The notes beneath the pieces were generated by a model. That model was not told the origin of the DNA. It did not search any database and saw nothing but the letters and a program-made list of their open reading frames with translations. Below are positions 5,165-11,767 of a DNA stretch of 24,071 nucleotides, in pieces (position 1 is the first letter of the stretch; each line of letters opens with the position of its first letter). The stretch comes from a virus. The stretch covers positions 1-24,071 of IMG/VR virus record IMGVR_UViG_3300037146_000041, one strand, 5' to 3'. Made by a program: the position numbers and the translations under genes.

Positions 5165-6133
5165 ATGTCGCAAAACGAAGAGTTTATGTCCGCGCTTGGA
5201 GCGGATTTGCCAAAAGAAAAAAGATTAATCGTTTGCGGATTCGCAGGCGATCCGAATAAAGTCGGGCCATCCGCCTGGAAGCCGCGTCCATGGTCGGCAG
5301 ACAAGGATTTGATGTACGACTGTGGAATTTTGCCGAAAATGAACGCTTACGTCACCATCAGCAGCTTCGGGCGTGCTGCTGATAATTCGTTCCGCCGTAG
5401 AGGCGCATGTTTCGACGCAGGTCGGGCGCTGTTTATCGATGATGTCGGAACTGGCCTCGGGTCGAAAGTGTCTCCAGATATCATCAAGGCTTTGCCGCCT
5501 ACATCGATTGTCGAAACGTCCCCGAACAATCATCAGTGCTTGTACATCCTGGACAGGCCGGAAACGGATATGGGGCGGTTCGACGGATTAATCAGGGCGT
5601 TCATCTCTGCGCAATTGCTCGGCCATGATCCAGGGCAAGCCGGTGTGACGCGGGTGGCGCGGATCCCCGGTTATGTCAACGACAAAGCGAAATATGGCGG
5701 CGCGTTTAAAGTGACTTTATTGGAATTAAACGAAAAGCGGTATTCAATCGATGCGCTGCTCAAAGCGTTTAAACTAACCATTAACGGGACGATTGTCAAG
5801 CCGCTGCGCTTGGTTAGCGAGGATGCGATTGAGCGTAATCGCATGTTCCTCGTTTATTGGAAATGGCTTTATGCGCGAGGAATGTTAAAAAGAGACACGC
5901 CCGACAGCTCCGGGTGGATGGAGGTTCACTGCCCTTTCATCGGCAATCATACCGATAGAGCCGACACCGGCGCGGCCATTCGGGAGCCTGCGCCGGAAAA
6001 CGGATATTTCGGGTCTTTTCGTTGTCACCATGGCAACTCTGTTTGTTCCAGCGCAGGATGGCATGAGTTGACGGATTGGATAAACGAAACGTCCGGGGAG
6101 GAATTGGAGAATGCAGCGGAAGATAACGGTTGA
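5165..6133 (+). CDS. Archaeo-eukaryotic (RepB-like) DNA primase with C-terminal zinc site
   Basis: 322 residues. Motif order fits the AEP/RepB-primase superfamily: ALFIDDVGTG (88-97) supplies the catalytic acidic pair, ETSPNNHQCLYIL (117-129) is the S-x-x-x-x-Q/H segment, and RVARIPGYVNDK (163-174) is the R-x-P-G-x-x-N-x-K box typical of phage and plasmid primases. The C-terminal region (about 250-305) carries CPF..NHTDR (C256), FRCHHGNSVC (C287, C294) and a trailing WHEL (H300), which suggests a zinc-binding module like those that help primases pick a template. It would make primers for phage replication with the helicase at 6411. GAGGG precedes ATG 5165. An exact TAAAGTNACTTTA palindrome lies inside at 5707-5719. 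Confidence 0.8.
   Translation: MSQNEEFMSALGADLPKEKRLIVCGFAGDPNKVGPSAWKPRPWSADKDLMYDCGILPKMNAYVTISSFGRAADNSFRRRGACFDAGRALFIDDVGTGLGSKVSPDIIKALPPTSIVETSPNNHQCLYILDRPETDMGRFDGLIRAFISAQLLGHDPGQAGVTRVARIPGYVNDKAKYGGAFKVTLLELNEKRYSIDALLKAFKLTINGTIVKPLRLVSEDAIERNRMFLVYWKWLYARGMLKRDTPDSSGWMEVHCPFIGNHTDRADTGAAIREPAPENGYFGSFRCHHGNSVCSSAGWHELTDWINETSGEELENAAEDNG
5707..5719. promoter_or_regulatory. TAAAGTNACTTTA palindrome, copy 1 (inside the primase gene)
   Basis: TAAAGTGACTTTA, a perfect 6+1+6 palindrome, is identical apart from the central base to the copies at 8970-8982 and 20579-20591. It is in coding sequence, so it may be fortuitous or a true binding site. Confidence 0.4.
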
Positions 6134-6159
6134 TTTTCGGTAATTTGTATTATTATAAG
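6130..6159 (+). promoter_or_regulatory. Possible promoter before the small HTH gene
   Basis: TTGATT (6130-6135), an 18-nt spacer and TATAAG (6154-6159), 27 nt before ATG 6186. An overlapping TATTAT (6151-6156) gives a 15-nt spacer. There is no CTAG operator here. Read-through from 4527-4554 is equally possible. Confidence 0.35.
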
Positions 6160-6185
6160 TTGTCGTCAAACGTAAAGGAGGTTTT

Positions 6186-6359
6186 ATGGGAGCGAAGCGA
6201 TCGGAAGAAATGAGAACGGCCCTGAAATTAATCGCGTCAGGGGAAAGCGTTACGCAAGCCGCGAGGAGATCCGGCGTCCTGCCGACATCTCTTCATAGAG
6301 CGAAAAGAGATGAAGAGATGAAGAGAAAAAGAATGTCAGCGCGCTTGTCTATGAAATAG
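6186..6359 (+). CDS. Small helix-turn-helix protein, 57 aa
   Basis: A near-perfect AAAGGAGG site precedes ATG 6186; the frame of 57 codons ends in TAG at 6357-6359. Residues about 8-45 (MRTALKLIASGESVTQAARR, then SGVLPTSLHRAKRD) follow the homeodomain-like/Psq helix-turn-helix pattern 'AL..I..G.SVtqAAr..GV..tsL.RA'. The C-terminal tail is Lys/Arg-rich. It sits between primase and helicase, 51 nt before the helicase start, and could bind the nearby AT-rich origin or act as an operon regulator. No catalytic part is present, so it is not a transposase. Confidence 0.75.
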   Translation: MGAKRSEEMRTALKLIASGESVTQAARRSGVLPTSLHRAKRDEEMKRKRMSARLSMK

Positions 6360-6410
6360 AGGAGTTCATCGTCAATATAATTCCGATTCGACAACGAACT
6401 TAGGAACGTC

Positions 6411-7952
6411 ATGGAAACCGAAACGCCAACTCAGATTGAGATGCAAGCGCGTGTAGAAGCGCGTGAAAAAAACTTAATCGAAGCAACAAAAAAACAGAGG
6501 CGGTTAGCAAAAATAGAAGATTACATTTATGACAAATCTCAAGAAAAATTTTGGGATTTGGAAGATGGCACCCTGAACGGCCCTGATGCCGTAGACGCAT
6601 CTATCCCTATTGAGAGGTGGCGGCTAATTAACAGTGAATCTGAGTCACCCATGGAACAAGGGGATTCAGCTGCGCCAAAAAAAGCCGGAAGACCTAAAAC
6701 AAAAAAAGCAAAATTGATAAAGCCTAGCGAAGACATAAAGCGCGTGGAGCGGAATCAGTTCGTCGAAGGTTCCACATGGTGGCCTGGAAAGCCTCAAATC
6801 ATCGAAAATTTTTTCGTCGGAGAAGCGGGAGCTTCCCCAGTTCCCGGAAGACGTTTCTATAATCAATACGTTCCGCCGCCAGACCTGAAAGGTGATGTGG
6901 ACATGGCGTGGCCTTGGATAAATCACGTAAAAAAGCTTTGGCCTGACAAAGAAGAGCACAATGTTTTCTTTGATTATTGCGCGCACATGGTGCAAAAGAC
7001 ATATGAAAAATGCAATATCGCGATAATTTTGTCGGGCGAAACGCGAATAGGGAAAGATGTCGCTCTCCAACCCGTCATAAAATCGATGGGGCACTGGAAC
7101 TGCCGCAGAATAGGGCCGGATCAATTGTTTCTTCGATTCCAGCCTTTTTTGAAAACAGCGTTACTCGTCATCGATGAAGTAAAACCTGTGGCCAAAGCAC
7201 AGGCGATTGCGATGTACAACATTTTAAAGCCGTTGTGCGCCGCGCCGCCTGACACGCTACCGATAGAATATAAAGGCATCAACCAGCAATACGTCATCAA
7301 CATTCTGCGGATTATCATGACGACAAACGATCCTTTCGCTATGCACATCCCCGAAGAAGATAAACGGATGTTTATCATGCATTCCCCATTAGCCTCAGAA
7401 TGGTTCAAAAGAGAAGATGATGAAAGCTACTTTAAAAATCTTGTGGCATGGATGGATAAAGTAGGGTTCGCAGCGGTCAACGCATGGCTCATGCAGCGAG
7501 ACATATCCTCGTTCGATCCCAAAGCATCGGCAAAAGACACCGTGATGAAACAGAGTGTGTGCAATACGTGGGGGGTACCGGAAGACGCTTTCGATGCAGC
7601 GCTTGATCGATTGGGAAGACCACAGATTGTATTCGGGTTCGAGTTGCTTCGCGACGGATTCGACCATGCAGATAAAGTTCGGGAGGTGGTCTCAGCCACG
7701 CGCTTACTGCATAAACGGATGCAACAGGCCGGGTACGTTTCAAAAAATCCGCAGTCGGGGCAAGAAAAGTGGATTTTTCGGGGCGGCACGAGGATGGAAA
7801 GGTCGCGTGTAGCTTTCGTGAGGAAAGAAATGCTTTCCGACGAAAATCTTAATGAAAAAATAATCGCGCACGGAGAAAATGTCGTGAAAAACGCCAGTCA
7901 GATGTCAAACGGGAAAGTTTTTGAGTTAAATAAAGATAGATTTGAAAAATAA
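6411..7952 (+). CDS. SF3-type replicative helicase (DUF5906-like ATPase) with AT-hook-like segment
   Basis: 513 residues. Walker A is SGETRIGKD (208-216), Walker B LLVIDEV (251-257), and sensor/motif C IIMTTNDP (301-308), the order seen in superfamily 3 phage and plasmid helicases. The flanking 'YCAHMVQ' and 'IPEEDKRMFIM' segments also fit phage DUF5906-type proteins. The primase domain usual in such proteins is absent; it is a separate upstream gene (5165-6133). The N-terminal 110 residues are charged and include KKAGRPKTKK (90-99), an AT-hook-like core. It is expected to unwind DNA at the origin, and the AT-rich inverted-repeat region follows directly after its stop. AGGAA precedes ATG 6411. 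Confidence 0.85.
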   Translation: METETPTQIEMQARVEAREKNLIEATKKQRRLAKIEDYIYDKSQEKFWDLEDGTLNGPDAVDASIPIERWRLINSESESPMEQGDSAAPKKAGRPKTKKAKLIKPSEDIKRVERNQFVEGSTWWPGKPQIIENFFVGEAGASPVPGRRFYNQYVPPPDLKGDVDMAWPWINHVKKLWPDKEEHNVFFDYCAHMVQKTYEKCNIAIILSGETRIGKDVALQPVIKSMGHWNCRRIGPDQLFLRFQPFLKTALLVIDEVKPVAKAQAIAMYNILKPLCAAPPDTLPIEYKGINQQYVINILRIIMTTNDPFAMHIPEEDKRMFIMHSPLASEWFKREDDESYFKNLVAWMDKVGFAAVNAWLMQRDISSFDPKASAKDTVMKQSVCNTWGVPEDAFDAALDRLGRPQIVFGFELLRDGFDHADKVREVVSATRLLHKRMQQAGYVSKNPQSGQEKWIFRGGTRMERSRVAFVRKEMLSDENLNEKIIAHGENVVKNASQMSNGKVFELNKDRFEK

Positions 7953-8007
7953 TTAAGATTTATAAATTATATTAAAACCGTTTTATATACTTTTTAGTTA
8001 TCATTTA

Positions 8008-8031
8008 AAACCCACAAACCCTCATACCCTC
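8008..8031 (+). repeat. Left iteron array, three 8-bp units
   Basis: AAACCCAC, AAACCCTC and ATACCCTC in tandem. The units share A-x-ACCC-x-C, facing the units at 8141-8164. Confidence 0.65.
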
Positions 8032-8054
8032 TTTCATATACCGGAAGATAAAAT
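8031..8054. repeat. Left arm of the origin inverted repeat
   Basis: 24 bp ending in GATAAAAT. Read on the minus strand it matches 8117-8140 at 19 of 24 positions, including ATTTTATC and CGGTATAT. Confidence 0.65.
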
Positions 8055-8116
8055 TAATTAAATATAAAAAAGATAACGTAAATTGTATAAAAGACATCGA
8101 AAAAGTAATTTAATTT

Positions 8117-8140
8117 ATTTTATCAAACGGTATATAAATG
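8117..8140. repeat. Right arm of the origin inverted repeat
   Basis: ATTTTATC, three variable bases, CGGTATATAAATG; reverse complement partner of 8031-8054. Confidence 0.65.
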
Positions 8141-8164
8141 GCGGGTTCTCGGGTTCGCGGGTTT
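8141..8164 (-). repeat. Right iteron array, three 8-bp units in opposite orientation
   Basis: GCGGGTTC, TCGGGTTC and GCGGGTTT in tandem. On the minus strand each reads (A/G)AACCCG(A/C), equivalent to the left array. Confidence 0.65.
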
Positions 8165-8218
8165 TTGATTGATTTTGCGCAACATTGACTTTTAATTTGA
8201 AATAGGATAGATAAAATT

Positions 8219-8635
8219 ATGAGCAAAGAAAATGTGTGCGGCTTAAACATTGTGCATGCGCAGCACTATGCTATCGATGTCAGGCTGCAAAATTGGGCGC
8301 GTTGGGCGCGGCCTTGCGGTCAAGTCTCGAAAGTGTCGCCGATGTTTAAATATTATCGCCCTCGGCTGGAAAACATCGATATGGCCGAGGGAAGCGCCGA
8401 TACGCGGCATAGTCTGGGGGAGATCGATGTCCTCGATGCGATTGAGATGGAAAAGAAGATTGTGCGGCTTAGGTCGATTCAACGAATTGTCATTGTTTGG
8501 TATTACATTGACGATAAAGGGTCGCCAGGCCGTTTAAAAAGGCGGCTGGCTAGGGGGTACTCGACAATCGCTTCGACGCTGCACGCGGCCCGTGATAGCC
8601 TTTGCAGCGGGAAGTTTCATGCGGATGTCGTTTGA
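8219..8635 (+). CDS. Q-antiterminator/sigma-region-4-like late regulator (candidate), 138 aa
   Basis: ATG 8219 follows AGGATAG. The N-terminal region has VRLQNWARWARP and an MFKYYRP segment; the middle is DVLDAIEMEKKIVRLRSIQR with RIVIVWYYIDDKGSP, and the end has a helix-turn-helix-like GRLKRRLARGYSTIASTLHA. This order (a D-A-x-E-x-E helix, a hydrophobic W-Y-Y helix, then an HTH and A-R-D-x-L) resembles short phage proteins annotated as antitermination Q-like or sigma-70 region 4-like. Its place just before the packaging genes suits a late-gene activator. The function is inferred; no direct motif proves antitermination. Confidence 0.6.
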   Translation: MSKENVCGLNIVHAQHYAIDVRLQNWARWARPCGQVSKVSPMFKYYRPRLENIDMAEGSADTRHSLGEIDVLDAIEMEKKIVRLRSIQRIVIVWYYIDDKGSPGRLKRRLARGYSTIASTLHAARDSLCSGKFHADVV

Positions 8636-8645
8636 GGAGAAAGTT

Positions 8646-8867
8646 ATGGGGAAACAAAGGATTGGTCGCGTAATCGATTCAAAATGGAAAATCGAGGTTG
8701 ATGCGAATAATAGAGGGAGGAGCGCGAATCTGGACAGGCTCAGGGCGATCAGAACTAAAGCTGATTTCGCAGTAGACAGTCACGAAAAAGAACAAATTGC
8801 TAAAAGAAAGTTCTCTTCTGACAGTCTTCAGGCGGCAATGGATGAGTTTTTGAAAAATAAATCTTGA
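8646..8867 (+). CDS. Small charged protein, 73 aa, unknown
   Basis: A strong GAGGAG site places the start at ATG 8646; a longer in-phase reading from 8592 would overlap the previous gene and lacks a site. The product is basic and probably helical, with RRDRL-like runs (RGRSANLDRLRAIRTKADF) and an acidic-basic C-terminal helix. No family is recognised. It lies 10 nt after the Q-like gene and is probably cotranscribed with it. Confidence 0.65.
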   Translation: MGKQRIGRVIDSKWKIEVDANNRGRSANLDRLRAIRTKADFAVDSHEKEQIAKRKFSSDSLQAAMDEFLKNKS

Positions 8868-8870
8868 ATT

Positions 8871-8972
8871 ATGAAAAAGAAGCGATTACAATCCGAAAAG
8901 AAACATTTCGATACGGAAGAGCGAATACGCATAGGTTCCGATCTGCCCGCAAGGTTGGATCGGTGTCCGTAA
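8871..8972 (+). CDS. Possible very small basic protein, 33 aa
   Basis: ATG 8871 opens 33 codons that end in TAA at 8970-8972, inside the palindrome before the terminase gene. The product begins with four basic residues (MKKKR) and has an RIRIGSDLPARLDR segment. There is no Shine-Dalgarno site and no recognised family, so this is a weak call that may be only chance. Confidence 0.25.
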   Translation: MKKKRLQSEKKHFDTEERIRIGSDLPARLDRCP

Positions 8973-8989
8973 AGTTACTTTAATCGGAC
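8965..8989. promoter_or_regulatory. TAAAGTNACTTTA palindrome, copy 2, within a longer inverted repeat
   Basis: TAAAGTTACTTTA (8970-8982) is flanked by GTCCG and CGGAC, which pair with a 2-nt bulge, so dyad symmetry spans 25 bp. It lies just upstream of the terminase small-subunit start, which has no clear Shine-Dalgarno. There is no following U run, so it is unlikely to be a terminator. A regulator site or mRNA hairpin at the late-gene junction are options. Confidence 0.55.
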
Positions 8990-8995
8990 TGGGCA

Positions 8996-9676
8996 TTGAT
9001 CGTGAAAGCAAAACCTGTTCCTATTCCTGACCCTCCGAAGAGAAAGCGCGGCAGACCGCCAAAGAACCCTCCACCTCCACCTCCACCGCCTCCTGAGCCT
9101 AAATCGCTTGCTGGACGTAAAAGCAAATTGCGTCCGTTTCAATGGGATGAGATTCGAAAAAAACACATCGTAGATAAAGTGCCGATGTCAACGTTGGCTG
9201 GTGAGTATGGCGTTTCGGGCAAGGCTATCGGGCAGCAAATTAATTCCGATGCGGAAAAAATTAGAGCGCTCGCAAAAGAAAAAATAGAATGGGAAAGTAA
9301 ATTGTCTAAATTGCCCATTTATTCAAACGGGCTAGTAAACATGGTTGCGGACAATTTGCGAACGATGGCACTGAATATGTCTAATGTCGGATGTCGGCAA
9401 TCGGCAGTTGCGGCACGTGTTTCGCGTCTTGCAGAGCTTAAAACGGAGCAGCTGGACGAGTGCGCAGAGCCTGGCACGAATCGTTCGGTACTGATGGAAA
9501 TTGCCGAAATGACACAAGTTGTCAACGAAGCGTCGAAAGTGCCTTTAGCAATTCTTAACGGCAACAAAGAGCAGGCGGCAGAGGCGGCGCGAGCAGAAAA
9601 AGACATTACGCCTGTTGCGATTCCCGATGACAGCGTTGATGCGAGCAAGGCTTATCTTAAGCTTATTGGCGGGTAA
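8996..9676 (+). CDS. Terminase small subunit-like protein
   Basis: 226 residues if started at TTG 8996; GTG 9002 two codons later is equally possible. Neither has a good Shine-Dalgarno. Residues 15-23 (KRKRGRPPK) are an AT-hook-like basic patch, followed by a run of nine prolines (25-33). A helix-turn-helix region (about 48-83, ending GVSGKAIGQQI) is of the kind that binds the packaging site in small terminases. The C-terminal half is a helical region (about 105-195), compatible with oligomerisation. The call rests on the HTH, the size and its position upstream of the large terminase. The AT-hook plus poly-Pro head is unusual. Confidence 0.65.
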   Translation: MIVKAKPVPIPDPPKRKRGRPPKNPPPPPPPPPEPKSLAGRKSKLRPFQWDEIRKKHIVDKVPMSTLAGEYGVSGKAIGQQINSDAEKIRALAKEKIEWESKLSKLPIYSNGLVNMVADNLRTMALNMSNVGCRQSAVAARVSRLAELKTEQLDECAEPGTNRSVLMEIAEMTQVVNEASKVPLAILNGNKEQAAEAARAEKDITPVAIPDDSVDASKAYLKLIGG

Positions 9677-9698
9677 CGCGCACTACCGGTAGTGTGTG
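9677..9698 (+). promoter_or_regulatory. Strong stem-loop after the terminase small-subunit gene
   Basis: CGCGCACTACCGGTAGTGTG and two more bases. A perfect 14-bp DNA palindrome extended by G-U and C-G pairs in RNA. It lacks the U tract of an intrinsic terminator. Confidence 0.45.
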
Positions 9699-9866
9699 TG
9701 TCAGCAAAAACGCAAATTGTTTCACGAAAATTCCCTAGATGTAGTGTTGCGCGAAGAAAAACGTTGCAAGTCGTTGATTTATAAGCGTGTTGCAGCGCAA
9801 TATTCGCATAACATACATTATGTAAAATGGAAGTAGAGAGCTTTCTCAACTCTTGATGCGGTTGAT
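9677..9866. other. 190-bp gap between terminase genes with hairpins
   Basis: No convincing gene is seen. Directly at the stop of the small-subunit gene, 9677-9698 can form a 9-bp RNA stem (two G-U pairs) around the perfect 14-bp palindrome CACTACCGGTAGTG (9681-9694); no U run follows. A second small dyad, CATAA-N6-TTATG, lies in the later part, before the nine-codon mini-frame MEVESFLNS that overlaps the region ahead of the large-subunit start. The gap could hold a processing site, promoter or packaging (pac/cos) signal; I cannot decide. Confidence 0.4.
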
Positions 9867-11600
9867 ATGCGCGATGTTGAAAAAGCAAAGTTGCTCCCTG
9901 CCGAAACTTATAATTGGCAAGCGTCGGACATAGCTGGAGAATTTAAACGCCGTGCGGCAATGCTTCAAAGAATTCGAAAAGAGTTCGACGCAAAGGATTT
10001 GGCCGGATTAAAGTCGTTTTATAAAACGAATCCCGCGAAATTTATTGATGACTGGGGCATGACGTTTGACCCTCGCAACATCGAGATAGGATTACCTGTC
10101 GCGATACCGTTCAAATTATTTCCGAAACAAATCGAATGGATCGAGTGGATTGTCGCTAATTGGAAGAATCGGCAACCTGGAATTACCGAAAAATCGCGTG
10201 ATATGGGCATGTCGTGGTTGTCGGTGTCGTTAGCTTGCACGCTGTGCTTGTTCTACGATGGCATGGCGATAGGGTTTGGATCGCGCAAAGAGGAATATGT
10301 GGATAAAATCGGCGCGCCGAAATCCTTATTCCACAAAGCGCGGCAGTTTATGGACAGCCTGCCGCATGAATTTAGAGGCGGGTGGGAGCGCGATAAGCAT
10401 GCGCCTCACATGCGGATAATATTCCCCGAGACTGAGGCGGTTATTGCCGGGGAATCTGGCGACGGCATAGGACGCGGCGATAGAACATCGATTTATTTCG
10501 TCGATGAATCGGCATATTTAGAGCATCCAGAACTTGTCGAAGCGTCGCTTTCGCAGACGACGAATTGCAGGCAGGACATCAGCACGCCGCATGGATTAGC
10601 GAATCCTTTTGCGCAGAAGCGTCACGCAGGTAGATTACCGGTATTCACTTTTCACTGGCGCGACGATCCGCGCAAGAACGAAATTTGGTACGCAAAGCAA
10701 CAGGCAGAACTTGATCCTGTCACGCTGGCGCAAGAAGTCGATTTATCGTATTCTGCCAGCGTGACAGGTGTCGTTATTCCGCACCAATGGGCGATGGCGG
10801 CTATAGACGCGCATTTAAAGCTTCAAATCAAGCCTACAGGCGCACGAATCGCAGCGTTGGACGTAGCAGACGAAGGGCGAGATAAAAACGCCCTGTGCGG
10901 CTCGCATGGCGTTTTGATTGAGTATGTAAAGGAGTGGAGCGGAAAAGGCAGCGACATATTCGATACGGTGGAACATGCCTTTGAGCTGTGCGACGCAAGC
11001 GGTTACGCACTGTTGCGTTATGATGCGGATGGCCTAGGCGCAGGTGTAAAAGGCGATGCGCGCATCATCAACGAGACGCGGAAAAAAATGCAACGGCAGT
11101 TGTTGGAGGTTGAAGCGTTTAGAGGCAGCGCAAGCGTTTTTAATCCGCTTGGCGAGGATGTGAAAGGCCGAAAAAACGAAGACTACTTTATGAATTTGAA
11201 GGCACAAGCGTGGTGGTCGCTGCGCACTCGATTTCAAAAGACTTTCAGGGCTGTTGTCGAGGGTGCGCCGTTTGATCCTGACGAAATAATCTCGATATCT
11301 TCGAGTTTTGCGGATCACATGAAGCTTATCGGAGAGCTTTCTCAGCCGACGTATAAGCAGAATGGCGTTGGCAAGATAGTGATCGACAAATCCCCGGACG
11401 GAACAAGATCGCCAAACCTTGCCGATTCGGTGATGATTAAATTTGCTCCGATCAAACGTCAGCAGATGATTATCAACCCGACAGCCGTGCGACAGATGGC
11501 GGCGGGTAAGGCGATAGTTTTGACGAACAAGCCGTCGGCAGAACAGCGCCCGAAACAAAATATGGTTGACGCCTTGAAGGGATTTGGGCGGACAAGATAA
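9867..11600 (+). CDS. terL: Terminase large subunit (ATPase-nuclease)
   Basis: 577 residues. The N-terminal ATPase has the deviant Walker A ITEKSRDMGMSWL (106-118) typical of one terminase group, Walker B IYFVDESAY (209-217) and coupling motif region TTNCRQDISTPHG. The C-terminal RNase H-like nuclease has the expected three acidic sites: AALDVADEGRDKNAL (first Asp 332), DADGLGAG (Asp 386) and NLADSVMI (Asp 520). It packages DNA into proheads and cuts the concatemer, working with the small subunit upstream and the portal downstream. ATG 9867 has no strong Shine-Dalgarno. Length fits the family. Confidence 0.95.
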   Translation: MRDVEKAKLLPAETYNWQASDIAGEFKRRAAMLQRIRKEFDAKDLAGLKSFYKTNPAKFIDDWGMTFDPRNIEIGLPVAIPFKLFPKQIEWIEWIVANWKNRQPGITEKSRDMGMSWLSVSLACTLCLFYDGMAIGFGSRKEEYVDKIGAPKSLFHKARQFMDSLPHEFRGGWERDKHAPHMRIIFPETEAVIAGESGDGIGRGDRTSIYFVDESAYLEHPELVEASLSQTTNCRQDISTPHGLANPFAQKRHAGRLPVFTFHWRDDPRKNEIWYAKQQAELDPVTLAQEVDLSYSASVTGVVIPHQWAMAAIDAHLKLQIKPTGARIAALDVADEGRDKNALCGSHGVLIEYVKEWSGKGSDIFDTVEHAFELCDASGYALLRYDADGLGAGVKGDARIINETRKKMQRQLLEVEAFRGSASVFNPLGEDVKGRKNEDYFMNLKAQAWWSLRTRFQKTFRAVVEGAPFDPDEIISISSSFADHMKLIGELSQPTYKQNGVGKIVIDKSPDGTRSPNLADSVMIKFAPIKRQQMIINPTAVRQMAAGKAIVLTNKPSAEQRPKQNMVDALKGFGRTR

Positions 11601-11617
11601 CTTATGCGAGGTGCGTC

Positions 11618-11767
11618 ATGCCTGACCGTCTACCGAGCAAGGAAAAAATAAGAAAGTGGCTGTCGGAGCGCGTCAAAAGCCATAAACCGTTGCCTAGTCA
11701 GAAAGAATTGCGCAGAAGTCTGGGCATGGATTTGATCGACGAACAGAGAAAGAAGAAGAGCAAATGA
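11618..11767 (+). CDS. Small basic protein between terminase and portal, 49 aa
   Basis: GAGGTG precedes ATG 11618 at good spacing; the stop TGA at 11765-11767 overlaps the portal start as ATGA, so translation is coupled. The product is helical and highly basic (RLPSKEKIRKWLSERVKSHK, ending QRKKKSK). No family is recognised. Its tight packing between terL and portal and the ribosome binding site support it as real. Confidence 0.7.
   Translation: MPDRLPSKEKIRKWLSERVKSHKPLPSQKELRRSLGMDLIDEQRKKKSK

Larger units (their letters stand above)
7953..8218. other. AT-rich non-coding region, candidate replication origin
   Basis: 266 bp without a gene between the helicase and the Q-like gene. From left to right it has an AT-rich stretch, three 8-bp ACCC iterons (8008-8031), an inverted-repeat arm (8031-8054), a 62-bp core almost free of G and C (8055-8116), the matching arm (8117-8140) and three iterons in opposite orientation (8141-8164). 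The position beside primase and helicase and the symmetric layout fit an origin with an initiator-binding flank on each side of an unwinding element. Weak promoter-like boxes for the 8219 gene lie at the right end (TTGACT 8185-8190, TAGATA 8208-8213), but that would give almost no leader. Confidence 0.6.

Noticed and set aside
8141-8170. Possible intrinsic terminator at the GC-rich repeats followed by T residues
   Set aside because: The GGGTT units do not pair with each other; their partners are the iterons more than 100 bp to the left, so no compact hairpin forms.
8592-8645. Longer N-terminus for the 73-residue gene
   Set aside because: The GAGGAG site fits ATG 8646, and the extension would overlap the Q-like gene without a ribosome site.
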